Assembly (NCBI RefSeq): GCF_007097525.1
Contig: NZ_VKDD01000002.1
Coordinates: 372,001 to 436,000 of the forward strand
Length of the DNA stretch: 64,000 bases
Reading direction: 5' to 3'
Source: Thalassomonas sp. M1454
GTDB taxonomy: Bacteria > Pseudomonadota > Gammaproteobacteria > Enterobacterales > Alteromonadaceae
Part shown: positions 10,229 through 18,589 of the stretch, piece after piece
Numbering within the stretch: the stretch's first letter is position 1
Layout: each line of letters starts with the position of its first letter
Translations under genes and position numbers: made by a program
The notes under the pieces: generated by a model
Database searches by the model: none
Told to the model about the DNA's origin: nothing
Seen by the model: the letters and a program-made list of their open reading frames with translations, nothing else

Positions 10229-11314
10229 ATGACAAACATTTATAATTTTTGCGCAGGTCCTGCGATGCTGCCAACTAAGGTGATGCATCAGGCTCAAAGT
10301 GAGTTTATCAACTGGAATAACACGGGTTGTTCAGTAATGGAGTTAAGCCATCGTGGTAGTGAGTTTATGCAACTTGCTAGTCAAGCTGAGGCAGATCTGA
10401 GAGATTTACTTAATATACCTGACAACTATAAGGTGTTGTTTTGTCATGGTGGTGGTCGTGGTCAGTTTTCAGCTGTGCCATTAAACCTTCTACCACAAGG
10501 TAAAAGTGCTGATTACATCGTAACAGGTTCATGGTCAAAAAGTGCCGTTGCAGAAGCTAAAAAATTCGGTGATATTCGTGTTATTGATGCGGTAATGGAA
10601 AAAGACGGCATAAAAACCACATTACCAAGTGAGCATTGGCGTATAAATAAAGATGCTGCTTACGTGCATTATTGCCCGAATGAAACGGTTGATGGTATTG
10701 AAATCTTTGATATCCCAAATACTGGTGATGTGCCATTAGTTGCGGATATGTCATCAACTATCCTGTCGCGTCCTATCGATGTATCTAAGTTCGGCCTTAT
10801 TTATGCTGGTGCGCAGAAAAATATTGGCCCGTCAGGCTTAACCATAGTTATTGTTCGCGATGACTTAATTGGTAAGCAGCAAATCGGCACACCGGTTATT
10901 TTAGACTATAAAGTAACGGCAGATAATGACTCTATGTTTAACACTCCGCCAACGTATGCATGGTATTTAGCTAGCTTAGTTTTTAAATGGTTAAAAGAGC
11001 TTGGCGGTTTAGATGTGATGGCACAAGTCAATAACGATAAAGCGCAATATTTATATAACTATATCGATCAAAGTGATTTTTACGAGAATAGAATTGCGCC
11101 ACAAAACCGCAGCTTAATGAACGTACCGTTTTATCTTGTTGATGATGCATTAAATACCGAGTTTTTAGAACAAGCAAAAGAGCAAGGTTTATTAGCGCTT
11201 AAAGGCCATCGTATGGTCGGCGGTATGCGAGCTAGCATATACAATGCGATGCCATATGAAGGCGTAGTAGCCTTGGTTGATTTTATGAAAGAATTTGAGA
11301 AGAGGGCAAGATAA
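10229..11314 (+). CDS. serC: Phosphoserine aminotransferase
   Basis: 361 residues (E. coli 362). The PLP lysine is in [11 protein letters not shown], and the N-terminus [10 protein letters not shown] is a family signature. It transfers the amino group of glutamate to 3-phosphohydroxypyruvate in serine synthesis and also acts in the PLP pathway. ATG at 10229 with GGA seven bases upstream is chosen; an in-frame GTG at 10214 would add five atypical residues. aroA starts at the base after its stop, so serC and aroA form the common gammaproteobacterial pair. Confidence 0.97.
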   Translation: MTNIYNFCAGPAMLPTKVMHQAQSEFINWNNTGCSVMELSHRGSEFMQLASQAEADLRDLLNIPDNYKVLFCHGGGRGQFSAVPLNLLPQGKSADYIVTGSWSKSAVAEAKKFGDIRVIDAVMEKDGIKTTLPSEHWRINKDAAYVHYCPNETVDGIEIFDIPNTGDVPLVADMSSTILSRPIDVSKFGLIYAGAQKNIGPSGLTIVIVRDDLIGKQQIGTPVILDYKVTADNDSMFNTPPTYAWYLASLVFKWLKELGGLDVMAQVNNDKAQYLYNYIDQSDFYENRIAPQNRSLMNVPFYLVDDALNTEFLEQAKEQGLLALKGHRMVGGMRASIYNAMPYEGVVALVDFMKEFEKRAR

Positions 11315-12595
11315 GTGGAGCAGTTAACGTTAAATCCAATAGGTAAAATAAATGGTGAAGTTTTTTTACCTGGTTCAAAAAGCTTATCAAATCGCGCATT
11401 ATTAATTGCCGCATTAGCTAATGGTGTTACCAAGATCACTAACCTTTTAGTAAGTGATGACATTAACCATATGCTTAATGCGTTAAAAACACTTGGTATT
11501 AAATATACCTTAAGTGAATGTGGCACTGAGTGTGTAGTTGTTGGTAATAATGGCTTTTTCTCTACTAAAGAGCCATTAGAGCTTTTCCTTGGTAATGCTG
11601 GTACCGCGATGCGCCCACTGTGCGCTGCACTTGCTGCAAGTGAAGGTGAGTTTGTGCTAACAGGTGAGCCGAGAATGAAAGAGCGACCTATTGGTCACTT
11701 AGGTGATGCACTAGTTCAACTTGGCGCAGATATTGAGTACCTTGAAAACAAAGACTATCCACCAATTAAGTTAAAAGGTAAGTCGTTAACGGGGAGTTCG
11801 GTAACAATTGATGGTTCAATTTCAAGTCAATTTTTAACGGCAATCTTAATGATTGCACCTTTATTAGCAACCGACACCAATATAAATATCGAAGGCGAAT
11901 TAGTTTCTAAGCCTTATATCGATATTACCCTAGACATAATGCAAAGGTTTGGGGTGAGTGTACAAAACAATGATTATAAATCTTTCACAGTTAAAGGTGG
12001 TCAATCATATCAAGCACTAGATAAATATATGGTTGAAGGTGATGCTTCTTCTGCATCATATTTCTTAGCCGCTGGTGCGATTAAAGGTGGCAAAATTACC
12101 GTGCATGGTGTTGGCAAATTAAGCGTACAAGGTGATAAACACTTTGCTGATGTACTTGAAAACATGGGCGCGGAAGTCTCTTGGCAAGATGAGTCGATCA
12201 CGGTTATAGGTAAACCATTAACCGCAGTTGATATGGATATGAACCATATTCCAGATGCAGCAATGACTATTGCTACTACAGCACTTTTCGCGACAGGCAC
12301 AACCTCTATCAGAAATATTTATAATTGGCGCGTTAAAGAAACGGACCGATTAAATGCGATGGCGACAGAGCTTCGTAAAGTAGGTGCAGAGGTAATTGAA
12401 GGTAATGACTATATTACTATTACGCCTCCGGCAGTACTTAAACACGCTGAAATTGATACTTATGATGATCACCGAGTTGCTATGTGTTTTTCTCTGGTTG
12501 CTCTAAGTGATACCGCAGTTACGATTAATGACCCTAAATGTACTGCAAAAACATTCCCTGATTATTTTGATAAATTAGCACAAGTATCTGCTTAA
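11315..12595 (+). CDS. aroA: 3-phosphoshikimate 1-carboxyvinyltransferase (EPSP synthase)
   Basis: 426 residues. It shows [12 protein letters not shown] near the N-terminus, [13 protein letters not shown] (the glyphosate-contact loop of class I enzymes) and [13 protein letters not shown]. It joins phosphoenolpyruvate to shikimate 3-phosphate in the pathway to chorismate. The start is GTG at 11315, directly after the serC stop, with AGAGGG in the end of serC as ribosome site; the resulting MEQLTLNPI aligns with E. coli MESLTLQPI. Tightly coupled to serC. Confidence 0.98.
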   Translation: MEQLTLNPIGKINGEVFLPGSKSLSNRALLIAALANGVTKITNLLVSDDINHMLNALKTLGIKYTLSECGTECVVVGNNGFFSTKEPLELFLGNAGTAMRPLCAALAASEGEFVLTGEPRMKERPIGHLGDALVQLGADIEYLENKDYPPIKLKGKSLTGSSVTIDGSISSQFLTAILMIAPLLATDTNINIEGELVSKPYIDITLDIMQRFGVSVQNNDYKSFTVKGGQSYQALDKYMVEGDASSASYFLAAGAIKGGKITVHGVGKLSVQGDKHFADVLENMGAEVSWQDESITVIGKPLTAVDMDMNHIPDAAMTIATTALFATGTTSIRNIYNWRVKETDRLNAMATELRKVGAEVIEGNDYITITPPAVLKHAEIDTYDDHRVAMCFSLVALSDTAVTINDPKCTAKTFPDYFDKLAQVSA

Positions 12596-12606
12596 TATCT
12601 GCTTAG

Positions 12607-12658
12607 ACCAGTTTGATTAATTCCTTTTTGTTTTAACAGTGAATTTAATCAAATTGGT
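12607..12658. repeat. Palindromic repeat, ACCAATTTGATTAAT family
   Basis: ACCAGTTTGATTAATTC (12607-12623) is complementary to 12641-12658 apart from one substitution and one extra base. It sits 11 bases after aroA. A near-identical inverted element occurs at 57202-57249, so this is a dispersed family. It may serve as the aroA 3' end. Confidence 0.65.
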
Positions 12659-12698
12659 ACTAAAATATTATTTGCGCGATTTTATTAAATAAATGCCG

Positions 12699-12704
12699 TA
12701 TAAT
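12699..12704 (+). promoter_or_regulatory. Candidate -10 box for cmk-rpsA
   Basis: A perfect TATAAT lies 32 bases before the cmk ATG, followed by a GC-rich discriminator (CTCGCCG). No good -35 is found 16-18 bases upstream (best is TTTGCG at a long spacing), so the call is tentative. Confidence 0.4.
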
Positions 12705-12735
12705 CTCGCCGAATTTCTATTTAGGAGAAATATAT

Positions 12736-13413
12736 ATGCCGACAAGCATTCCTGTTATTACCATTGATGGGCCTAGCGGCGCAGGGAAAGGAACTGTTGC
12801 TAGGATAGTAGCAGAGCAACTAGGTTGGAACTTACTTGATAGTGGTGCTATTTACCGAGTTTTAGCGGTTGCAGTAGAACATCACGGTATTGATATCGAG
12901 TCTGAAGATGCGATTATTCCATTAGCATCTCATTTAGATGTTGAGTTTAAGTCTGTTAATAACACTTCAAGAGTTATGCTTGAAGGGGAAGATGTTACCG
13001 ATGTTATCCGTACTGAAAACATTGGTATCATGGCATCAAAAGTAGCTGCATTTCCACGAGTTCGTGAAGCATTATTACGCCGTCAACGTGCGTTTAAAGA
13101 AACGCCTGGCTTGCTTGCCGATGGCCGTGATATGGGCACTGTTGTTTTTCCTGATGCACCCGTAAAAATATTTTTAACGGCAAGCGCTGAGGAAAGGGCG
13201 CAAAGGCGTATGAATCAGTTGCAACAGAAGGGTATTGATGTTAATATCGGGCGCCTTTTGGATGACATACGTCAAAGAGATGAGCGCGATCAAAACCGCG
13301 AGGTTGCTCCGCTTGTACCTGCCGAAGGGGCTTTAATCGTTGATTCTACCGAATTAACTGTTAACAAAGTGGTAGAAAAAATTCTATTGTTTGCTAACGA
13401 AAAACTTACTTAA
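12736..13413 (+). CDS. cmk: Cytidylate kinase
   Basis: 225 residues (E. coli 227). The P-loop is GPSGAGKGT (residues about 12-20), and [13 protein letters not shown] is the signature nucleotide-binding region. It phosphorylates CMP and dCMP, linking to the deoxynucleotide supply that nrdAB serves. ATG at 12736 has AGGAGA nine bases upstream. The order aroA-cmk-rpsA-ihfB is the standard arrangement in this class. Confidence 0.97.
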   Translation: MPTSIPVITIDGPSGAGKGTVARIVAEQLGWNLLDSGAIYRVLAVAVEHHGIDIESEDAIIPLASHLDVEFKSVNNTSRVMLEGEDVTDVIRTENIGIMASKVAAFPRVREALLRRQRAFKETPGLLADGRDMGTVVFPDAPVKIFLTASAEERAQRRMNQLQQKGIDVNIGRLLDDIRQRDERDQNREVAPLVPAEGALIVDSTELTVNKVVEKILLFANEKLT

Positions 13414-13538
13414 GTTTTTGATTAATAAATAAAACCTAATTTAATTTTAGGGCTTACTGCACGGAAGCACGAAGCCAATTTAACTTACCCATGACACATG
13501 AAGTGGATTGGACTAATAACTGAGTTTATATACAAGTT
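13414..13538 (+). promoter_or_regulatory. rpsA: rpsA leader, possible S1 autoregulatory region
   Basis: The 125-base leader contains small hairpin-forming segments with GGA in single-stranded positions (TGC-ACGGAA-GCA at 13458-13469; GTGGATTGGAC at 13502-13512) and CCTAA/TTAGG (13435-13451). It has no canonical Shine-Dalgarno before the start. In E. coli the rpsA leader is a folded, SD-poor initiation region repressed by S1 itself; similarity here is by pattern, not alignment. Confidence 0.45.
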
Positions 13539-15200
13539 ATGATGGAAAATTTTGCACAGCTTTTTGAAGAAAGCTTAAAAGAAATCGAAACACGTCCTGG
13601 TTCTATTATCAAAGGTACTGTTGTTGCTGTTAACAAAGACAACGTAATCGTTGATGCTGGCCTTAAGTCAGAGTCTGTTATCTCAATTGACCAATTCAAA
13701 AACACTTCTGGTGAAGTTGAAGTTGCAGTTGGTGATGAAATTGACGTTGCTCTAGATGCAACTGATGATGGTTTCGGTGAAACTATTCTTTCTCGTGAAA
13801 AAGCGAAGCGTTTTGAAGCTTGGCAATTCCTTGAAAAAGCATACGAAGAAAAAGAAACTGTTATCGGTGTTATCAACGGTAAAGTTAAAGGCGGCTTCAC
13901 AGTTGAAGTTAGCAACATTCGTGCTTTCTTACCAGGTTCATTAGTAGATGTTCGTCCAGTACGTGACACTGCTCACCTTGAAGGTAAAGATTTAGAATTC
14001 AAAGTTATTAAGCTTGATCAAAAGCGTAATAACGTAGTTGTATCTCGTCGTGCTGTTATCGAATCAGAAAGCAGTGTTGAACGTGATGAACTTCTTGAGT
14101 CTCTACAAGAAGGTCAAGAAGTTAAAGGTATCGTTAAGAACCTTACAGATTACGGTGCGTTCGTTGACCTTGGCGGTATCGATGGTTTATTACACATCAC
14201 TGATATGGCTTGGAAACGTGTTAAGCACCCAAGTGAGATCGTTAACGTTGGTGATGAAATCCCAGTTAAAGTTCTTAAGTTCGACCGTGAGCGTACTCGT
14301 GTATCTCTAGGTATGAAGCAATTAGGCGAAGATCCATGGGCAGCTATTGCTAAGCGTTACCCTGAAGGTGCTAAACTTTCTGGTCGCGTAACTAACTTAA
14401 CTGACTACGGTTGTTTCGTTGAAATCCAAGAAGGCGTTGAAGGTTTAGTTCACGTTTCTGAAATGGATTGGACTAACAAAAACATCCACCCATCTAAAGT
14501 TGTTAACTTAGGTGATGAAGTTGAAGTTATGGTTCTTGAAATTGACGAAGAACGTCGTCGTATTTCTCTAGGTCTTAAACAATGTATTCCTAACCCTTGG
14601 GAAGAGTTTGCTAAAAACTTCAACAAAGGCGACAAAGTATCAGGTAAGATCAAGTCAATCACTGACTTCGGTATCTTCATTGGTCTTGACGGCGGAATCG
14701 ACGGTCTTGTTCACCTTTCTGATATTTCTTGGAATGGTGGCGAAGAGTCAGTACGTGAATACAAGAAAGGTGATGAAATTTCAGCTGTTGTATTACAAGT
14801 TGACCCAGAGCGCGAGCGTATTTCATTAGGCGTTAAGCAAACTGAAGACGATCCGTTCAACATGTACTTAAGCGACAACAAGAAAGGTGCCGTAGTTACT
14901 GGTACTGTTATCGAAGTTGATGCTAAAGGTGCTAAAGTTGAATTAGCAGAAAGCGTTGAAGGTTACCTACGTGTAGCTGACATCTCTACAGATCGTATTG
15001 AAGATGCTTCTACTGTTCTTAAAGCTGGTGATAGCGTTGAAGCTAAGTTTGTTGGTGTTGATCGTAAGAACCGCACTATCAGCTTATCAATCAAAGCGAA
15101 AGACCAAGCAGAAGAACGTTCAGCAATGGAAAACTTAAACCAAGTTGAAGATACTGGTTTAAGCGCTATGGCTGAAGCATTCAAAAACGCTAAAAACTAA
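13539..15200 (+). CDS. rpsA: 30S ribosomal protein S1
   Basis: 553 residues (E. coli 557) with six S1 (OB-fold) repeats of about 70-87 residues. Domains 3-6 are the clearest, each with a signature such as [13 protein letters not shown] or [14 protein letters not shown]1 unfolds and holds mRNA on the small subunit, important for mRNAs with weak Shine-Dalgarno sites. Two adjacent ATGs (13539, 13542) can start it; the second would remove one Met. Its codon use is strongly biased, as expected for a highly expressed gene. A strong terminator follows. Confidence 0.99.
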   Translation: MMENFAQLFEESLKEIETRPGSIIKGTVVAVNKDNVIVDAGLKSESVISIDQFKNTSGEVEVAVGDEIDVALDATDDGFGETILSREKAKRFEAWQFLEKAYEEKETVIGVINGKVKGGFTVEVSNIRAFLPGSLVDVRPVRDTAHLEGKDLEFKVIKLDQKRNNVVVSRRAVIESESSVERDELLESLQEGQEVKGIVKNLTDYGAFVDLGGIDGLLHITDMAWKRVKHPSEIVNVGDEIPVKVLKFDRERTRVSLGMKQLGEDPWAAIAKRYPEGAKLSGRVTNLTDYGCFVEIQEGVEGLVHVSEMDWTNKNIHPSKVVNLGDEVEVMVLEIDEERRRISLGLKQCIPNPWEEFAKNFNKGDKVSGKIKSITDFGIFIGLDGGIDGLVHLSDISWNGGEESVREYKKGDEISAVVLQVDPERERISLGVKQTEDDPFNMYLSDNKKGAVVTGTVIEVDAKGAKVELAESVEGYLRVADISTDRIEDASTVLKAGDSVEAKFVGVDRKNRTISLSIKAKDQAEERSAMENLNQVEDTGLSAMAEAFKNAKN

Positions 15201-15251
15201 GAAATTCTTAACTATTAAGTAGTTAAATTGTAATTTTTTACGTTTTATATT

Positions 15252-15279
15252 AAAAGCCGCTAACACTAGCGGCTTTTTT
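15252..15279 (+). terminator. rpsA rho-independent terminator
   Basis: Eleven-base perfect stem AAAAGCCGCTA (15252-15262) / TAGCGGCTTTT (15267-15277), four-base loop, then Ts. Confidence 0.93.
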
Positions 15280-15356
15280 GTGCTTAAATTATAGTAATGT
15301 CCATAATCCTTGAAACAATGCCAATAGTATTAATGAGTTGCGCAGCTAAAACTCAT

Positions 15357-15369
15357 TATCAAGTAGTTA
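15357..15369 (+). promoter_or_regulatory. Candidate IHF site upstream of ihfB
   Basis: TATCAAGTAGTTA fits the IHF consensus WATCAANNNNTTR exactly, 48 bases before the ihfB ATG. Next to it is an inverted repeat AATGAGTT (15332-15339) / AACTCATT (15350-15357). IHF genes are autoregulated in E. coli. In AT-rich DNA such matches also arise by chance. Confidence 0.38.
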
Positions 15370-15416
15370 ATACTAGCGCGGCATTTTCAATAAAATAAGT
15401 TAATAGCGGAGTTCAC

Positions 15417-15704
15417 ATGACTAAATCAGAACTGATTGAAAAACTAATCGATAAACTCGACCATTTATCTGCCAAAGATGTAGAGTTGGCAATAAAAGAA
15501 ATTTTAGAAATGATGTCTAGTACTTTAGAGCAAGGTGAGCGCATCGAAATCCGTGGTTTTGGTAGTTTCTCTCTGCATTACCGTGCTCCTCGAGTAGGAC
15601 GTAACCCTAAAACAGGTGAGTCAGTTGAGTTAAACGGTAAATATGTACCTCATTTTAAGCCGGGTAAAGAGTTACGTGAAAGAGTTAATCTTTCTCTCGC
15701 TTAA
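15417..15704 (+). CDS. ihfB: Integration host factor beta subunit
   Basis: 95 residues (E. coli 94). The HU/IHF fold is complete, with the DNA-intercalating arm [17 protein letters not shown] (residues about 61-77) and [11 protein letters not shown] at the end. It pairs with IhfA to bend DNA sharply at specific sites in recombination, replication and transcription. ATG at 15417 follows AGCGGAG at proper spacing. It is separated from rpsA by a strong terminator, so it has its own promoter. Confidence 0.98.
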   Translation: MTKSELIEKLIDKLDHLSAKDVELAIKEILEMMSSTLEQGERIEIRGFGSFSLHYRAPRVGRNPKTGESVELNGKYVPHFKPGKELRERVNLSLA

Positions 15705-15714
15705 TCCGCTTGTA

Positions 15715-15764
15715 AATCAAGGTGTCAGAGTCGTTGAAATATCAAGTACTCTGACACCTTGATT
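15715..15764. repeat. REP-like palindrome A (module 1)
   Basis: AATCAAGGTGTCAGAGT (15715-15731) is exactly repeated in inverse at 15748-15764 around a 16-base loop. It begins 11 bases after the ihfB stop. The same arm occurs at 35240-35255, and its first part in a palindrome at 23301-23329. It could end the ihfB transcript, but no T-run follows. Confidence 0.85.
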
Positions 15765-15794
15765 GCAGTAATTTAATATAATCGAGTTTTAAAT

Positions 15795-16055
15795 TTGAAA
15801 TTATATTTATCTATCGTTGTTTTATTCATTTTTCTCGCCATCGCTTTCGTATTTGGTACTCAAAATGAGCAAATAATCGAATTAAACTATATCATTGCAA
15901 GAAGTGAACTACCGATCGCACAAGCGGTAAGTATTTTTACTTTTATTGGCTTTGTCATTGGTGTATTAACCATGACGTTAGTTATGCTCACTCGTAAAAT
16001 TAAACGTAGTAAATCGAGTGATTCTGCAAAAAACACCACATCAATAAAGAACTAA
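15795..16055 (+). CDS. lapA: Lipopolysaccharide assembly protein LapA
   Basis: 86 residues, DUF1049/LapA family (YciS). Two membrane segments (residues about 4-22 and 43-65) flank a short loop with the family motif FGTQNEQIIELNY; the tail is basic and cytoplasmic. With LapB it controls LpxC degradation by FtsH and so lipopolysaccharide synthesis. The only plausible start is TTG at 15795, placing the first hydrophobic segment at the very N-terminus; there is no strong ribosome site. lapB begins nine bases after its stop. Confidence 0.88.
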   Translation: MKLYLSIVVLFIFLAIAFVFGTQNEQIIELNYIIARSELPIAQAVSIFTFIGFVIGVLTMTLVMLTRKIKRSKSSDSAKNTTSIKN

Positions 16056-16064
16056 GCAAAAATT

Positions 16065-17234
16065 ATGTTTGAGTTGCTGTTTTTATTGCTCCCCGTCGCC
16101 GTTGGTTATGGATGGTTTATGGGGCGTAATAGCGTTAAACAAAAAAAACAACATGCTAAAGACTCTCTTTCGATAAAATACTCTACTGGCTTAAACTATC
16201 TATTGTCTAATCAACAAGATAAAGCAATGGATTATCTTTTAGAAGCGCTTGAAGTTGAAGATGACACTGTTGAAGCACACTTTGCTATGGCTAACCTTTT
16301 TCGTCGAAGAGGGGAGCTAGATAGAGCTTTAAAAGTACATGAGTACCTTGTGCGTCAACCAATGCTTTCTGATAAAGAAAAACAACAGGCGGTATTTGAG
16401 TTAGGACGTGACTTTTATACTGCGGGTTTGTATGACCGTGCTGAGAAAATGTTTGCCAAGCTGCTTAAATCAGCTATGTATGGTAATAAATCTTTGACTT
16501 ATTTATTGCATATTTACCAGTCTACAAAAGATTGGGATCAAGGTGTTACGTTAGAGAAGTCGGTCATTAAAAGTAATGATAAAAAGCTACGTCATGTGCT
16601 TGCCAACTTCTACTGTGAACTTGCAAGTATTGCGATAGCCAAAGATGAATACATCAAAGAGTTAGAATTATTGCAAAAAGCATTAGAGCTTGACCCTAAA
16701 TCAAGTAGGGCTAATTTGCTGATGGCACAAGTTTTTGAAAATAGTGAGCAATTTAATAACGCTTGTCGTTGTTATAAAGAAATATTTTTGCAAGATCAGG
16801 AGTTTTTTCCTGACGTTATTGATAAAATGCAAAGCTGTTATCAGCGTAGCGATCATAATGATGAGTTTTATCCATTTATTAAACAAGTTTATGATAAATC
16901 AGGAAGTACTTCAGCACTGATAAAATATTTAGATTTTGTTATTGAAACACAGTCTAAAAAGAAAGCAGAAGAGTATTTGTTGTCTGCATTAAATCGCCGA
17001 CCAACGATCAAAGGCTTTAAGCACTTTATTAAAATGCAGCTTAATGAGCAGGATTCAGATGCCAGCTCGCAAAGTCTTGATGTTATTAAAGAGTTGGTCG
17101 CCGCTTATTTAAATATAAAACCGCGCTATAGTTGCCGCAACTGTGGCTTTAATAGTACGGTCCACTATTGGTCTTGTCCCTCTTGTCATGATTGGGAGCA
17201 GTTAAAGCCAGTACGTGGCCTTGAAGGAGAGTAA
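16065..17234 (+). CDS. lapB: Lipopolysaccharide assembly protein LapB
   Basis: 389 residues (E. coli LapB/YciM 389). An N-terminal membrane anchor (residues about 2-18) is followed by a series of TPR helices and a C-terminal rubredoxin-type metal knuckle (CRNCG...CPSCHDW). LapB links LpxC to the FtsH protease. The order lapA-lapB-pyrF matches E. coli. The ribosome site is poor, suggesting coupling to lapA. pyrF starts four bases after the stop and uses a GGAGA inside the end of lapB. Confidence 0.95.
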   Translation: MFELLFLLLPVAVGYGWFMGRNSVKQKKQHAKDSLSIKYSTGLNYLLSNQQDKAMDYLLEALEVEDDTVEAHFAMANLFRRRGELDRALKVHEYLVRQPMLSDKEKQQAVFELGRDFYTAGLYDRAEKMFAKLLKSAMYGNKSLTYLLHIYQSTKDWDQGVTLEKSVIKSNDKKLRHVLANFYCELASIAIAKDEYIKELELLQKALELDPKSSRANLLMAQVFENSEQFNNACRCYKEIFLQDQEFFPDVIDKMQSCYQRSDHNDEFYPFIKQVYDKSGSTSALIKYLDFVIETQSKKKAEEYLLSALNRRPTIKGFKHFIKMQLNEQDSDASSQSLDVIKELVAAYLNIKPRYSCRNCGFNSTVHYWSCPSCHDWEQLKPVRGLEGE

Positions 17235-17238
17235 ATTT

Positions 17239-17937
17239 ATGGCTGATGCCAAAGTAGTAGTTGCCCTTGATTTTGCTAAGCAAGCCGATGCATTTTCATT
17301 TGTTGATAAAATCCAGCCTCAAGATTGTAAATTAAAAGTCGGCAAAGAAATGTTTACTCATTTTGGCCCTGAGTTTGTTACTAGCTTAGTTAACCGTGGT
17401 TTTGATGTATTCCTTGATCTTAAGTTTCATGATATTCCAAACACTGTAGCAAAAGCTGTTTCTGCCGCTGCCGATCTTGGTGTATGGATGGTTAATGTGC
17501 ATGCAAGTGGCGGCTCTAAAATGATGAGCCAAGCCAAGCTTGCTCTAGATAGTTACGGTAAGGATGCACCTTTGCTAATTGCCGTAACAGTCTTAACAAG
17601 TATGAGCCAAGAAGACTTAATTGAATTAGGTATCAATGCTACACCAGAGCAGCAAGTAATGAACTTAGCAAAGCTTACTAAGCAATCGGGTTTAGATGGC
17701 GTTGTTTGTTCCGCGCAAGAAGCTGCAATGCTTAAATCAACGCTAGGGCAAGACTTTAAACTAGTTACTCCTGGTATTCGTCCTGTGGGTGCTGCGGTTG
17801 ATGATCAAAAGCGTATCATGACACCGCCACAAGCAATTGATCTTGGTGTTGATTATTTAGTTATTGGACGCCCAATTACTAAATCAGATAATCCTCATCA
17901 AGTACTACAAGATATAAATCGTTCGATTATCGTTTAA
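17239..17937 (+). CDS. pyrF: Orotidine-5'-phosphate decarboxylase
   Basis: 232 residues (E. coli 245), a TIM barrel. The catalytic segment [10 protein letters not shown] carries the Asp-Lys charge network, and VTPGIRPVG binds the phosphate. It decarboxylates OMP to UMP, the last step of de novo pyrimidine synthesis. ATG at 17239 with GGAGA upstream is chosen over an in-frame GTG at 17215 inside lapB. It is the last gene of the lapAB-pyrF unit, followed by a clear terminator. Confidence 0.97.
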   Translation: MADAKVVVALDFAKQADAFSFVDKIQPQDCKLKVGKEMFTHFGPEFVTSLVNRGFDVFLDLKFHDIPNTVAKAVSAAADLGVWMVNVHASGGSKMMSQAKLALDSYGKDAPLLIAVTVLTSMSQEDLIELGINATPEQQVMNLAKLTKQSGLDGVVCSAQEAAMLKSTLGQDFKLVTPGIRPVGAAVDDQKRIMTPPQAIDLGVDYLVIGRPITKSDNPHQVLQDINRSIIV

Positions 17938-17963
17938 GCGTTTAGTTATCTATTCTTTATTGC

Positions 17964-17994
17964 AGCCGTTTAATGAAAGTTAAACGGCTTTTTT
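17964..17994 (+). terminator. pyrF rho-independent terminator
   Basis: Ten-base perfect stem AGCCGTTTAA (17964-17973) / TTAAACGGCT (17980-17989), six-base loop, then Ts. Confidence 0.92.
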
Positions 17995-18113
17995 GATTTT
18001 TGCCTAGTAGCTTTATCTTTTTGACAAATATAAATGCTGTTCTAATATTAGTGCTACCAAGCTTATTAAGTCTTCTTTTATTTTATTAAAACTAGACAAT
18101 TCAATTAGTAGGT

Positions 18114-18144
18114 TTGGTATTACCACATGGGGTGGTAATACCAA
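18114..18144. repeat. 13-bp inverted repeat upstream of comEA
   Basis: TTGGTATTACCAC (18114-18126) and its exact complement (18132-18144) with a five-base loop. It lies 53 bases before comEA. The TTGGTAT ends recall the repeat family at 57202, and TTGGTAT recurs at 18169. It could be an operator, an attenuator or a dispersed repeat. Confidence 0.65.
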
Positions 18145-18196
18145 TTGATTAGATATTTATTTCACTTGGTATAACTTAAATTAAAAGGAATTAATT

Positions 18197-18502
18197 ATGA
18201 AATCCATTCATAGATCACTATTACTATTGTCTTTATTATCTTCACCTTTACTAACCGCAACTACAGTGAACGCTAATGAAGATACAAGCGTAGTAGCAAA
18301 TGTTAGCCAGAATAAAGTTAATGTTAATAAAGCCGGAGTAGAGCAACTTAGTAGCTTAAAAGGCTTAGGTGAAAAGAAAGCTCAAGCTATTGTGCAATAT
18401 CGAGATACATATGGCCCATTTAAAAGCATTGAAGAATTAAAGAATGTTAAAGGTATAGGCGTTAAGTTTATTGAGAAAAACTCTGCTTACTTAGTGTTGT
18501 AA
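18197..18502 (+). CDS. comEA: ComEA-like helix-hairpin-helix DNA-binding protein
   Basis: 101 residues. A signal peptide (hydrophobic residues about 8-22, then ATTVNA) is followed by the ComEA helix-hairpin-helix repeat (VNVNKAGVEQLSSLKGLGEK ... ELKNVKGIGVKFIE). The exported short form binds double-stranded DNA in the periplasm and ratchets it inwards during natural transformation or DNA scavenging. ATG at 18197 follows AAGGAA. It converges on rne with a shared terminator. No other competence gene is nearby apart from pilZ at 34.0 kb. Confidence 0.88.
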   Translation: MKSIHRSLLLLSLLSSPLLTATTVNANEDTSVVANVSQNKVNVNKAGVEQLSSLKGLGEKKAQAIVQYRDTYGPFKSIEELKNVKGIGVKFIEKNSAYLVL

Positions 18503-18526
18503 TTAAAAATTTAACATTACGCATAA

Positions 18527-18558
18527 AAAAGCCAGTCATATGACTGGCTTTTGTTTTT
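18527..18558. terminator. Bidirectional terminator between comEA and rne
   Basis: AAAAGCCAGTCAT followed directly by its complement forms a 26-base perfect palindrome (18527-18552), with As on the left and Ts on the right. It can end both convergent transcripts. Confidence 0.9.
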
Positions 18559-18589
18559 AGCTTGTTTTACTGCAAATTACAGTTAAAAC

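Noticed and set aside
13526-13969. 147-codon frame antisense to rpsA
   Set aside because: A shadow caused by the strong codon bias of rpsA; no independent support.
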